Assembly: GCA_900316745.1 (NCBI GenBank)
Contig: ONEB01000003.1
Location: forward strand, 93,616-157,615
Length of the DNA stretch: 64,000 bases
Direction of reading: 5' to 3'
Source: an uncultured Eubacteriales bacterium
GTDB taxonomy: Bacteria > Bacillota > Clostridia > Oscillospirales > Oscillospiraceae
The notes under the pieces are model-generated. The model was not told the origin of the DNA, did no database searches, and saw nothing but the letters and a program-made list of their open reading frames with translations. The stretch's first letter is position 1, and every line of letters begins with the position of its first letter. Positions 15,616-23,173 of this stretch are shown one piece after another. The position numbers were made by a program, and so were the translations under genes.

Positions 15616-16857
15616 TTATTCGAAATCCAGCACGCGCAGCATGCGAACCAGCGTGAGACGGTTGCGGATAGCGGCGGAGATGGGCAGCATCTCGTCCGTA
15701 AGGGCAGGATCAATGCCGATATGCTCCGGCAGATACTTGGAGCCGCATGCCTTGTACAGGGCTTCCAGTTCCTCAGCGGGAGGAATCGTTGCGATTATCT
15801 CTTTGATCTCGTCCCAGTGATCCACAATGTTCTGCGGATCGAACTTGCCGAGAATGTCATCAGCGTTCTCCTTGATGATGCCGGCAGCAAGACGATCGCC
15901 GAACTTCTCGCGGATCCAAGCTTCCGTGAGCGGCTCAAAGGGCTTTGCTTTCGGCGTCTTTTTCGCGAGCTCATGATAGAGCTTGGCGCAAAGATAGGTG
16001 CCGACACCGACGCATTCGCCATGGATGCCCTCGGCTCCCTCAAAGCGAGGCGGCTGCATCTCAACAAGGTGCGCCATCAGATGCTCAGCACCGGAAGCGG
16101 CGCGCGAGTGGTTCAGAAGCTGCATCGTAAGACCGGACTTCATCTGCGCCATGGTCATGGCCTCGTGATCGGCCTCGCCGGTAGCGGCATACTTATCCGC
16201 GGCAGCGCGCATAATATCGAGCGCTTCATCGGCAAGATCCGCAACCATCGGGCAGAAATACTCGTCCGCAACAAGGCGGGAGATCTTCCAGTCAACGCGG
16301 GAGATATACTTGGCAAGAATATCATTGATGCCGCTGGCGACCAATCTCGCAGGAGCACCGGCAATGATATCCAGATCCGCAACGACAAGGATCGGCGCGC
16401 ACATAGGGATGGACTTTTTCTGACCATCGATGATGACGGAGCAAATATTAGCAGTAAAGCCGTCAGAGGAGGCAAGCGTCGGGATCGCAACAAAGGGGAT
16501 GCCGAGCTTGAACGCGGGATAGCGGCCAAAGTCCATGATCGTACCGGCACCAAACGCAACAATGACCTCGGGATTATCAAGATCTTTCATCATCGCTTCA
16601 ATCTGAATGTCCTCAGAACGCAGACCTTTGCCCTCAAGAACGATCTCCTGATCGGCAGCAACGTGCTTACCCTCGGTCAGCTTATAGATATTCGTGTCAT
16701 AGACAACCGTACGGCGTTTCCCGGCAAGACCGACATCCGCCATGTACTGCTCGAAATTGGCAAGAGCATTGTACTCCACAACGACCTTCTTGGTCTCCAG
16801 AGTATGCTCTCTTCCGCATACACATTTGCCGGTGTAGCGCTCGCAATCCAAAATCAT
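15616..16857 (-). CDS. egsA: sn-glycerol-1-phosphate dehydrogenase (EgsA/AraM family)
   Basis: 413 residues. An iron/nickel-type dehydrogenase of the glycerol-1-phosphate dehydrogenase family, reducing dihydroxyacetone phosphate to sn-glycerol 1-phosphate. Visible features: the NAD(P)-binding GAGTIMDFGRY, the PTLASSDGF loop, and candidate metal ligands Asp in SGINDILAKY and His in GIHGE. The start ATG at 16857 has AGGAGGG about 7 bases upstream. The bacterial homologue AraM of B. subtilis makes G1P for heptaprenylglyceryl phosphate; the partner prenyltransferase PcrB is not in this window. Confidence 0.9.
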   Translation of the reverse strand: MILDCERYTGKCVCGREHTLETKKVVVEYNALANFEQYMADVGLAGKRRTVVYDTNIYKLTEGKHVAADQEIVLEGKGLRSEDIQIEAMMKDLDNPEVIVAFGAGTIMDFGRYPAFKLGIPFVAIPTLASSDGFTANICSVIIDGQKKSIPMCAPILVVADLDIIAGAPARLVASGINDILAKYISRVDWKISRLVADEYFCPMVADLADEALDIMRAAADKYAATGEADHEAMTMAQMKSGLTMQLLNHSRAASGAEHLMAHLVEMQPPRFEGAEGIHGECVGVGTYLCAKLYHELAKKTPKAKPFEPLTEAWIREKFGDRLAAGIIKENADDILGKFDPQNIVDHWDEIKEIIATIPPAEELEALYKACGSKYLPEHIGIDPALTDEMLPISAAIRNRLTLVRMLRVLDFE

Positions 16858-16937
16858 AGCGTTTTCCCTCCTGAATCTGTTTTCATTGCTGGACCACACT
16901 GCTTACAAATTGTAAAAGCAGCATTTCTGACTTTTAT

Positions 16938-16966
16938 ATCATAGCAAAGCAGAACCTTTGTGTCAA
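16938..16966 (-). promoter_or_regulatory. egsA promoter
   Basis: Minus-strand TTGACA (16966-16961), 17-base spacer, TATGAT (16943-16938). Confidence 0.75.
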
Positions 16967-17161
16967 TCCAAAATCCTTTCATGCTCTGCGCGATTCACCT
17001 GATCACCGTGCGATTAACGCTAGAAAAACGACTTCGCTATATTTCATTATGCGATTCCTAATCTGTTCCAGAAACTTCAGTATTTAGCAGTATTGGTGAC
17101 AATATGGTAAATATATAATTAAAAATTAAGATATTTTTGAACAATATTTGTAACTCTCAAA
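16967..17161. other. AT-rich spacer between divergent egsA and SLH promoters
   Basis: About 195 bases, strongly AT-rich in its right half, with no supported reading frame or RNA gene that I can recognise. Confidence 0.5.
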
Positions 17162-17190
17162 TTGACTTCTGTTCAAAACCGGAATAGAAT
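17162..17190 (+). promoter_or_regulatory. Promoter of the SLH protein gene
   Basis: -35 TTGACT (17162-17167), 17-base spacer, -10 TAGAAT (17185-17190); about 63 bases of leader before the start codon. Confidence 0.65.
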
Positions 17191-17253
17191 AATAATTACA
17201 CAACTAACGTCTGCTTCATTTGCAGATGTGAAATATCAAAAGGAGTGAAATCA

Positions 17254-18402
17254 ATGAAGAAATCCCGCAAGCTTCTGTGTCTCCTGCTGTCGCTCGTTAT
17301 GGTGCTGGCTCTGCTGCCGACCATGGCGCTCGCAGCGGATGATCCTGCAGGAGAACCTGTCGGCGCATCCGACGCACAGCCTGAGGGCGTCATCTCCGAC
17401 ATCGTTGATGTTGTGGTTGATGCCTCCATCCCTTCCTATGGCGTTTATGTGAAGAATCCGCTTGGACTGCCGGCTTCCGGCGCTCAGCTCATTCTCACCG
17501 AGCAGAACAAGCTGCTCGACGGCACGATCGGTGCAGGCAAGTCTTACCGCTTTACGGCAAACGCTCTGGGTCTGATCCTGATCCCGAAAAGCCTGACTGC
17601 GACCTACACGCTTTCCGCGACCTGGCAGTCTCCCCTGCTTGGCATTAAGTTTATCTCCCTGCCCGGCCTGACCTGGTCTGTGAGCATCGCTCCCGACATT
17701 GATCTGATCACGGTGTATCCGATCCCCGATATCGGTCTGAATCTCACCGACCATATTGCTTACATCGAGGGTTATCCGGATGGAACCGTTCGTCCGACCG
17801 GTTCTCTGACCCGCGCCGAAGCCGCTGCGATGATTTACCGCGTTTTTAAGCCGGGTATGCTCAAGGAAGGCAATCTCAATCAGTTCAGCGACATGAAAGG
17901 TCATTGGGCGCAGAAATATGTTGCCGCTCTGGCTGACAAGGGCGTAATCAACGGCACCTCCGAAACGACCTTCACCCCCAACGCCGCAATCAAGCGTCAG
18001 GAGCTGTTCACGATGATCGGCCGCATGTTCGGTGAAGCCTACACCACCGACGGCATCATCGGCAATACTTTCGCCGATATCGGCAGCGGCTACTACGTCC
18101 GCTTCATCAATCTGCTGTATACCCTCGGCCTTGTGCAGGGCGACAATGACACAACTGTTCGCCCGGCAGACAACATTACGCGTGCCGAGACCGCAGCGCT
18201 TCTGAATCGACTGCTGCTTCGCAGCCCTGCAAACGAGAGCTCCAGCACCGTTGACAATGCCAAGGTCTGGCCGGACAATCCGGTTGGCGCCTGGTATTAC
18301 GCCGACATCATGGAAGCCTCCAACTCCCACAATTACACCCTCGATGTCAAGGTCCTCACGATGGGAAGCCACTTCGTCGAGCACTGGACTGAGATCAAGT
18401 AA
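17254..18402 (+). CDS. S-layer homology (SLH) domain surface protein
   Basis: 382 residues. A Sec signal peptide (basic start, long Leu-rich core, cleavage after ALA near residue 27) leads to an unrecognised, mostly beta-type domain (about 55-165). Three SLH repeats follow. The first starts near 170 (YIEGYPDGTVRP), the second near 210 (FSDMKGHWAQKY) and the third near 270 (FADIGSGYYVRF), each with the LTRAE or related TRAE box or a variant of it. SLH domains bind pyruvylated secondary cell-wall polysaccharide, so the protein is wall-attached. AGGAG lies 9 bases before the ATG. It has its own promoter and terminator. Confidence 0.9.
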   Translation: MKKSRKLLCLLLSLVMVLALLPTMALAADDPAGEPVGASDAQPEGVISDIVDVVVDASIPSYGVYVKNPLGLPASGAQLILTEQNKLLDGTIGAGKSYRFTANALGLILIPKSLTATYTLSATWQSPLLGIKFISLPGLTWSVSIAPDIDLITVYPIPDIGLNLTDHIAYIEGYPDGTVRPTGSLTRAEAAAMIYRVFKPGMLKEGNLNQFSDMKGHWAQKYVAALADKGVINGTSETTFTPNAAIKRQELFTMIGRMFGEAYTTDGIIGNTFADIGSGYYVRFINLLYTLGLVQGDNDTTVRPADNITRAETAALLNRLLLRSPANESSSTVDNAKVWPDNPVGAWYYADIMEASNSHNYTLDVKVLTMGSHFVEHWTEIK

Positions 18403-18418
18403 TCTGTGGTTCATAAGT

Positions 18419-18452
18419 AAAGAAGCTGCCTTATCTGGGCAGCTTCTTTTTT
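18419..18452 (+). terminator. Terminator of the SLH gene
   Basis: AAGAAGCTGCC pairs with GGCAGCTTCTT and is followed by a T run. Confidence 0.82.
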
Positions 18453-18489
18453 CCAACGAAAAGGCCACCCTTTCGGGTGGCCTTTTCGT

Positions 18490-18493
<4 letters not shown>
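18452..18493. repeat. 19-base perfect inverted repeat abutting the tRNA-Thr 3' end
   Basis: TCCAACGAAAAGGCCACCC, a four-base TTTC loop, then the exact complement. The right end covers the encoded CCA and discriminator base of tRNA-Thr. It can act as the transcription terminator of the tRNA pair on the minus strand. Confidence 0.75.
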
Positions 18494-18565
<72 letters not shown>

Positions 18566-18601
18566 ACAGTATAAATCCCGCGGAGCGTGAACTCCGCGGG
18601 A

Positions 18602-18678
18602 TGGCGACCGAGAAGGGACTTGAACCCTCGACCTCTAGCGTGACAGGCTAGCGTTCTAACCGACTGAACTACTCGGCC
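18602..18678 (-). tRNA. tRNA-Asp (GTC)
   Basis: Cloverleaf with GGCCGAG acceptor, anticodon loop CTGTCAC (anticodon GTC), TTCAAGTC T-loop, and encoded CCA. It lies 36 bases upstream of tRNA-Thr and is probably co-transcribed with it. Confidence 0.95.
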
Positions 18679-18778
18679 TTGCGTTTCAGCGCTTGATTAT
18701 AATAGCACGCGCTGTTGATAAAGTCAAGTGTTTTTTCTGATTTTTTTGACTTTTTTTATCCGCCATAATGATGATCTG

Positions 18779-18812
18779 AGGAGAGGCCGCACAGACTGCA
18801 GCCTCTCCCCTA
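18779..18812 (-). terminator. Probable terminator hairpin after acpP
   Basis: GGAGAGGC and GCCTCTCC can pair around a 13-base loop 17 bases after the acpP stop. There is no clear U tract, so termination is uncertain. Confidence 0.4.
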
Positions 18813-18828
18813 TACTGCCTAGAAAGAC

Positions 18829-19056
18829 TCAGACGCGGTCTTCCAGGAATTCGACAACCTGACGCACGGTCTTGAAGTCGCCGACAGCTTCATCGGTGAT
18901 GACGATATCGAACTCATCCTCGATGGAGGTCACGAGCTCAACAAAGTCGAGAGAATCCGCTTCAAGATCCTCGAGAATGTTGGTATCCATGGTAATGGTC
19001 GCCGGGTCCAGCTCAAGCTGATCGGCCAGAATGTCTCTTACCTTTTCAAAGATCAT
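18829..19056 (-). CDS. acpP: Acyl carrier protein
   Basis: 75 residues, highly acidic, with the phosphopantetheine attachment serine in EADSLDFVE (Ser near 36) and the usual ACP four-helix pattern. It carries growing acyl chains in type II fatty acid synthesis. AGGAGG lies upstream of the ATG at 19056. It sits 32 bases downstream of jag at the end of the rpmH-rnpA-yidD-yidC-jag block and not in a fab cluster, so it may be a housekeeping ACP or a dedicated one; the sequence does not decide. Confidence 0.93.
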   Translation of the reverse strand: MIFEKVRDILADQLELDPATITMDTNILEDLEADSLDFVELVTSIEDEFDIVITDEAVGDFKTVRQVVEFLEDRV

Positions 19057-19088
19057 TTTGAGGTCCTCCTTCTGTTGATGACGGCATA

Positions 19089-19766
19089 TTAGCTCCACTC
19101 ACGGCTCGCAGGCTTGTTGCTGCGCTGCGGCTGCGTGGGACGTTCATAAGAAACAACGACGCGGCGGTTCGGCTCCGTACCGGTAGAGCTGGTGGACACG
19201 CCTTCGTAGTTCTGCAGAGCGGTGTGGATCACATGGCGCTCATAAGAGTTCATCGGCTCAAGCGCCATGCTGCGCTTATACTTCAGAACCTTCGCCGCCA
19301 TTTTCTCGGCGAGACGAACGAGAGAATCCTCACGCTTGGCGCGATAGCTCTCAGCGTCCACGCTGATGTGCATGTGCTTTTCTCCGCCGCGATTCACGGC
19401 ATAGTTCGTCAGATGCTGAATGGCGTCGAGTGTCTCACCGCGGCGGCCGATCACCGCGCCCATGCCGTTGCCGGAAAGCGTGACATTCACGCCGCCGTTC
19501 TCGCGGGGTGCAATCTCAATCTCCGCCTGCACGTCCATGTGCTCCAGAAGACCGGAAAGGAACGTGCGGATCTTCTCGTAGGGGTCGTCCTCCACTTCAT
19601 AAGTCACGCGAACGACCGCATCCACCGCCCCAATGCCGAGAAAGCCCTTTTTCGCAAGCTGCACGACTTCAACGGAAACTTCTTCTTCCGCAAGGCCGAG
19701 CTCTTCCAGAGCGGCAGCAATGGCTTCTTCCTGCGTGGGAGCGGACTTTTCCAATACTTTTTGCAT
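19089..19766 (-). CDS. jag: RNA-binding protein KhpB/Jag (EloR)
   Basis: 225 residues: N-terminal Jag_N domain (about 1-50, including KKGFLGIG), a KH domain with GRRGETLDAIQ (about 118-128), and a C-terminal R3H domain with arginine- and histidine-containing RHVIHTAL. KhpB/EloR binds RNA and controls cell elongation in streptococci; in Firmicutes it is almost always encoded after yidC, as here. The gene starts 3 bases after the yidC stop. Confidence 0.93.
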   Translation of the reverse strand: MQKVLEKSAPTQEEAIAAALEELGLAEEEVSVEVVQLAKKGFLGIGAVDAVVRVTYEVEDDPYEKIRTFLSGLLEHMDVQAEIEIAPRENGGVNVTLSGNGMGAVIGRRGETLDAIQHLTNYAVNRGGEKHMHISVDAESYRAKREDSLVRLAEKMAAKVLKYKRSMALEPMNSYERHVIHTALQNYEGVSTSSTGTEPNRRVVVSYERPTQPQRSNKPASREWS

Positions 19767-19769
19767 GAT

Positions 19770-20996
19770 TTAGTTCTCTCCTGTTTCGTCGGCAGCGGGA
19801 GCGGAAGTCTCTGCCTTCGGCGCATGATCCGCGCCGAAGCGGTTCGGGTCATAAGCGCGACCGCGCGCATAGCGGCGGCTGCCGACCTGAGAGGCAGGCT
19901 TTTCGTTCTCCTTGATGCCGAGGCGCTCACGCTTTGCGGCACGCTCTGCGCGCTCCGCCGCCGCCTTGCGCTCGTCATCCTGCTGCTTGAGATTGGCTTG
20001 AATTTTCTTCTTGCTGGTGTTGGGATTCTTTTCCGAGAGCCCCTCCGCCTTTTTGCGCTCAGTCTCTTCCTTCTGACGCGCAAGCTCTTCCTCGCGATTG
20101 TGCTCAGCGCGGACGGCATCCTCCAGATTCAGCTGCTTGGTATAGAGTTTCGTGAGGGAATAATCACGAGCGATACCAAGTACGCTGTTGAAAATCCAGT
20201 AAACACCGAGGGCGGCGGGCATGGAGAAGCAGATCCACAGCGAAATGAGCGGCATGACATACATCATGCTCTTGTTCGTGCGCTGCGTGGTCTCATCGGT
20301 CTGCGGGGTCGTCTTGGTGCTGATGACCATGGACAGCCAGCTCATCAGAGCAGAGATCACGGGGATCATAAACAGGCCCAGTGCCGGAAGCCAGATCGCG
20401 GAATTGCTCCAGTCCACCGACCACAGACGGAACGTCGGCTGCTCGCCGAGATTCAGGCCGAGGAACGAGTAGTCAAGATTGATCAGCTTACCGCCGAAAT
20501 CGCCAAGCGCGGCGACGACCTTGTCCCAGCTGTTGTGGATCGCGTCTGCAAGACCGATCTGCGCATAGGCGCTGGCTCTGCCGCTGGCGGCAGCCTCATA
20601 GCCGAGGAAATCCGTGAGCGCGGTCACATTCTCCTCAGACAGCATCATCATCGCCGTAAGGGGCTTGCGGATGACGTTGTACAGCGCGATCAGGATCGGA
20701 TACGGAATCAGCATCCAGAGGCAGCCGGACATGGGGTTGATCTTTTCTTCTTTATAGAGCTTCGCGACAGCCTGCTGATACTGCTGCTGGTTGCCGTTGT
20801 AGCGCTTCTCGAGCGCTTTGAGACGGGGTGCGAGCCGCGTGGTGCGCATCATGCTTTTCTTGCTCTTCGCCATGAACGGGAGAAGAATGAGGTTGACAAG
20901 CACTGCGTACAGCATAACGGCAATACCGTAGCTGTGGGTCAAGAGATAGAATTGCTTAAGCGGCCAGCCAAAGATTGTGTTGAGAATTGCTGACAT
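19770..20996 (-). CDS. yidC: Membrane protein insertase YidC/Oxa1
   Basis: 408 residues. Starts with the amphipathic segment and first helix (WPLKQFYLL, GIAVMLYAVLVNLILLPF) and the following coiled-coil hairpin. Further helices carry the GCLWMLIPYPILIALYNVI and later MSWLSMV, MYVMPLISLWICF segments typical of the Oxa1 core. The tail from about 300 on is long, charged and Lys/Arg/Glu-rich, as in ribosome-binding YidC tails. No signal-peptide lipobox is seen. It inserts proteins into the cytoplasmic membrane. Confidence 0.95.
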   Translation of the reverse strand: MSAILNTIFGWPLKQFYLLTHSYGIAVMLYAVLVNLILLPFMAKSKKSMMRTTRLAPRLKALEKRYNGNQQQYQQAVAKLYKEEKINPMSGCLWMLIPYPILIALYNVIRKPLTAMMMLSEENVTALTDFLGYEAAASGRASAYAQIGLADAIHNSWDKVVAALGDFGGKLINLDYSFLGLNLGEQPTFRLWSVDWSNSAIWLPALGLFMIPVISALMSWLSMVISTKTTPQTDETTQRTNKSMMYVMPLISLWICFSMPAALGVYWIFNSVLGIARDYSLTKLYTKQLNLEDAVRAEHNREEELARQKEETERKKAEGLSEKNPNTSKKKIQANLKQQDDERKAAAERAERAAKRERLGIKENEKPASQVGSRRYARGRAYDPNRFGADHAPKAETSAPAADETGEN

Positions 20997-21029
20997 AAAA
21001 ATGACTCCACTTCTTTTTGAGTGCCCGGT

Positions 21030-21248
21030 TCAGGGAACCGGATCGTAGAAATCATGCTCACCCGTGTGGAACGGATGGCATTTGAGCAGACGCTTTACAG
21101 CGAGCTTTCCGCCTTTCCATGCGCCGTATTTTTCAATTGCCTCCAATGCATACTGCGAGCATGTCGGCACAAAACGGCACGTCGGCGGAAACAGCGGCGA
21201 GATGCATTTCCGGTAAAACCGGATCAGTGCAAGGAGAATGGTTTTCAT
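21030..21248 (-). CDS. yidD: Membrane protein insertion efficiency factor YidD
   Basis: 72 residues with the family signature [20 protein letters not shown] followed by [12 protein letters not shown] and the C-terminal [16 protein letters not shown]. It assists YidC-dependent insertion. The ATG overlaps the rnpA stop by 4 bases and is preceded by GGGAGGAAG. Confidence 0.95.
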   Translation of the reverse strand: MKTILLALIRFYRKCISPLFPPTCRFVPTCSQYALEAIEKYGAWKGGKLAVKRLLKCHPFHTGEHDFYDPVP

Positions 21249-21598
21249 TCTGCTTCCTCCCTCGCAGCGCACAAGCCCAGTCTCTGCGCACATCGCAGCA
21301 TTTCACGCTCCAGCCTGTGATAGTCAGCGCTCGCCGCGCGCATACGCGCGACAATGACGATATCATAGCCGGTCTGAAACTCTGCCTCGTGCAGGCGGTA
21401 GATCTCTCTGAGACGGCGGCGAATACGGTTGCGCACGACTGCGTTGCCGACCTTGTTGGAAACGGTGAACCCGATTCGGTTGCTCTGCCGCTTCGTTTTG
21501 CGGCAATAGACGGCAAGGCATGGCGCAGCGGTGCTGTTTCCTTTGGAATAGAGACGCCGAAATTCATGATTCTTTTTTAGGGTAACAGTAAATCTCAA
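21245..21598 (-). CDS. rnpA: Ribonuclease P protein component
   Basis: 117 residues from a TTG at 21598 that has AGAGGAAG 9 bases upstream. The start [17 protein letters not shown], the central [24 protein letters not shown] (RNR motif) and the rest match RnpA. It pairs with the RNA encoded at 30264-30615 to process tRNA 5' ends. Confidence 0.95.
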   Translation of the reverse strand: MRFTVTLKKNHEFRRLYSKGNSTAAPCLAVYCRKTKRQSNRIGFTVSNKVGNAVVRNRIRRRLREIYRLHEAEFQTGYDIVIVARMRAASADYHRLEREMLRCAQRLGLCAAREEAE

Positions 21599-21722
21599 CG
21601 CTTCTCGCTTCCTCTTGCGGGTATCCAGGCACACTGAAAAGCAGCACAAACGCCTTAAGGGCGGAAGAATCCCGCCCTGAAAACGATGTTATGCTTTAGT
21701 CCTGCTCACGAATGGCCGGCGC

Positions 21723-21857
21723 TTAGTAGCTCAGCTTTTTTCTGCCCTTCGCTCTGCGGCGGGACAGAACCTTGCGGCCGTTCGCGGTCGCCATTCTCTT
21801 GCGGAAGCCGTGCTCTTTCTTGCGCTGACGCTTCTTGGGCTGATAGGTACGGAACAT
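21723..21857 (-). CDS. rpmH: 50S ribosomal protein L34
   Basis: 44 residues, very basic, beginning [20 protein letters not shown], with the [17 protein letters not shown] tail typical of L34. First gene of the rpmH-rnpA-yidD-yidC-jag operon. Confidence 0.97.
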   Translation of the reverse strand: MFRTYQPKKRQRKKEHGFRKRMATANGRKVLSRRRAKGRKKLSY

Positions 21858-21954
21858 CGTCATAACTCCTTTCTGAATCATACTCAACAGCGCCCGAAGC
21901 GGGCACCGTAGTTGGCAGAAGAATACCGCTGAAAATCGGCGGCATCGAATGTGT

Positions 21955-21983
21955 ATTATATCGGGAAATGCGCAGTATGTCAA
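21955..21983 (-). promoter_or_regulatory. rpmH operon promoter
   Basis: Perfect consensus on the minus strand: TTGACA (21983-21978), 17-base spacer, TATAAT (21960-21955). Confidence 0.87.
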
Positions 21984-22022
21984 CCATTTTTTCTTCACAG
22001 ATCTGGAGCGACATTTTTCTCC

Positions 22023-22051
22023 TTGCAAAGGAGATGTGCCTGTGCTATAAT
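22023..22051 (+). promoter_or_regulatory. tRNA-Gly promoter
   Basis: TTGCAA (22023-22028), 17-base spacer, TATAAT (22046-22051), 16 bases before the tRNA. Confidence 0.78.
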
Positions 22052-22067
22052 ATCAGCACAAATAAAT

Positions 22068-22141
<74 letters not shown>

Positions 22142-22149
22142 AACCGGCT

Positions 22150-22183
22150 GCGTCCGTCTCATTGCGAGACGGACGCTTTTTTT
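22150..22183. terminator. Terminator of tRNA-Gly
   Basis: GCGTCCGTCTC and its complement form an 11- to 12-base stem followed by seven T, overlapping the 3' end of convergent yhaM. Confidence 0.85.
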
Positions 22184-23129
22184 ATTCGTGACGGAAGATC
22201 TTTTTCTCCAGAGCGTAAATTCTGCCGCTGAAGCTGTTGGGCTGAAGCGTCGGAAGAATCTCGGCATAGATCTCCATGCGGCTGTCCACCCGGTCGATCA
22301 GCGCGAGAAGCTCCGCCTCAGCCGTCATGGGGATGACCGCAGCGCCATACTCCGGATTGCCGTGGTGCGAGAGGATCAAATGCTGCAGCAATACGGATTT
22401 GTGCTCCGGGATATCGAGTTCCGCGCAAACCGCAGAGATCTCCTGCGCTCCCATCACGAGATGGCCCAGAAGCTCTCCCTGCACGGTATAGCCGGTCGCC
22501 ATGCCGATGGATGAGAATACAAACTCGCGTTCTTTCGCAAGATCATGCAGCAACGTCCCTGTGATCAGAAGGCTGCGGTCCACAACCTCGGGATACAGCG
22601 CCGCAAAAAAGTCCGCGGTCTTCAGCATATTGGATGTATGCATCAGCAGGCCTGACAGAAAGCTGTGGTGAACGCTCTTGGCGGCAGGAATCTTCCGAAA
22701 CGTTTCCTCATGCCGGCGAAGCATTTCGCGGGCAACCGCACGATAGTCCTCATCCTCAACAGAATCTATCAGATGCACGACCTCCTGAAAGCGCATATCC
22801 GTGTCGATCGGTGCAATCGGAACAAGGCGGGACAGGTCCACCTCGTCTTCCTCCGTCGCCAGACGCAGCCGGGACGCTGTGATCTGATTGGAATTCTTAT
22901 ATACGGAGACATCCCCGCGCACTTTTACGATCTTTCCGACATCGTGTTCGTCGATCGAGCCGGAATAGTCCCACATCATGACCGTAACAGAGCCGGTGCT
23001 GTCCATCACGGAAGCGTTCAGATAGGGCTTCCCGTTTGACGCTTTTTTTACGGCGGCGTCTTTCAGGAGATAAAACCCCTCCACGCGCATACCCTGTTCC
23101 ATTTCGGAGATCGGCAGATTCAGTTCCAT
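22182..23129 (-). CDS. yhaM: 3'-5' exoribonuclease YhaM family (OB-fold plus HD domain)
   Basis: 315 residues. An N-terminal OB-fold nucleic-acid domain (about 12-90, with KPYLNASVMDSTGSV) precedes an HD phosphohydrolase domain with metal ligands in HHSFLSGLLMHT (about 157-168), LLHDLAKE (about 192-199) and HLILSHHG. YhaM degrades single-stranded RNA or DNA from the 3' end. Length and domain order match B. subtilis YhaM. It is followed on the same strand, upstream, by the DUF255 gene. Confidence 0.9.
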   Translation of the reverse strand: MELNLPISEMEQGMRVEGFYLLKDAAVKKASNGKPYLNASVMDSTGSVTVMMWDYSGSIDEHDVGKIVKVRGDVSVYKNSNQITASRLRLATEEDEVDLSRLVPIAPIDTDMRFQEVVHLIDSVEDEDYRAVAREMLRRHEETFRKIPAAKSVHHSFLSGLLMHTSNMLKTADFFAALYPEVVDRSLLITGTLLHDLAKEREFVFSSIGMATGYTVQGELLGHLVMGAQEISAVCAELDIPEHKSVLLQHLILSHHGNPEYGAAVIPMTAEAELLALIDRVDSRMEIYAEILPTLQPNSFSGRIYALEKKIFRHE

Positions 23130-23173
23130 AAGTACCTCCAGAATCCGGTCAGCGGTGTTTCAACCGCTGTTGT

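Noticed and set aside
21858-22067. Possible replication origin upstream of rpmH
   Set aside because: No DnaA-box cluster or dnaA gene; the region holds two divergent promoters for rpmH and tRNA-Gly.
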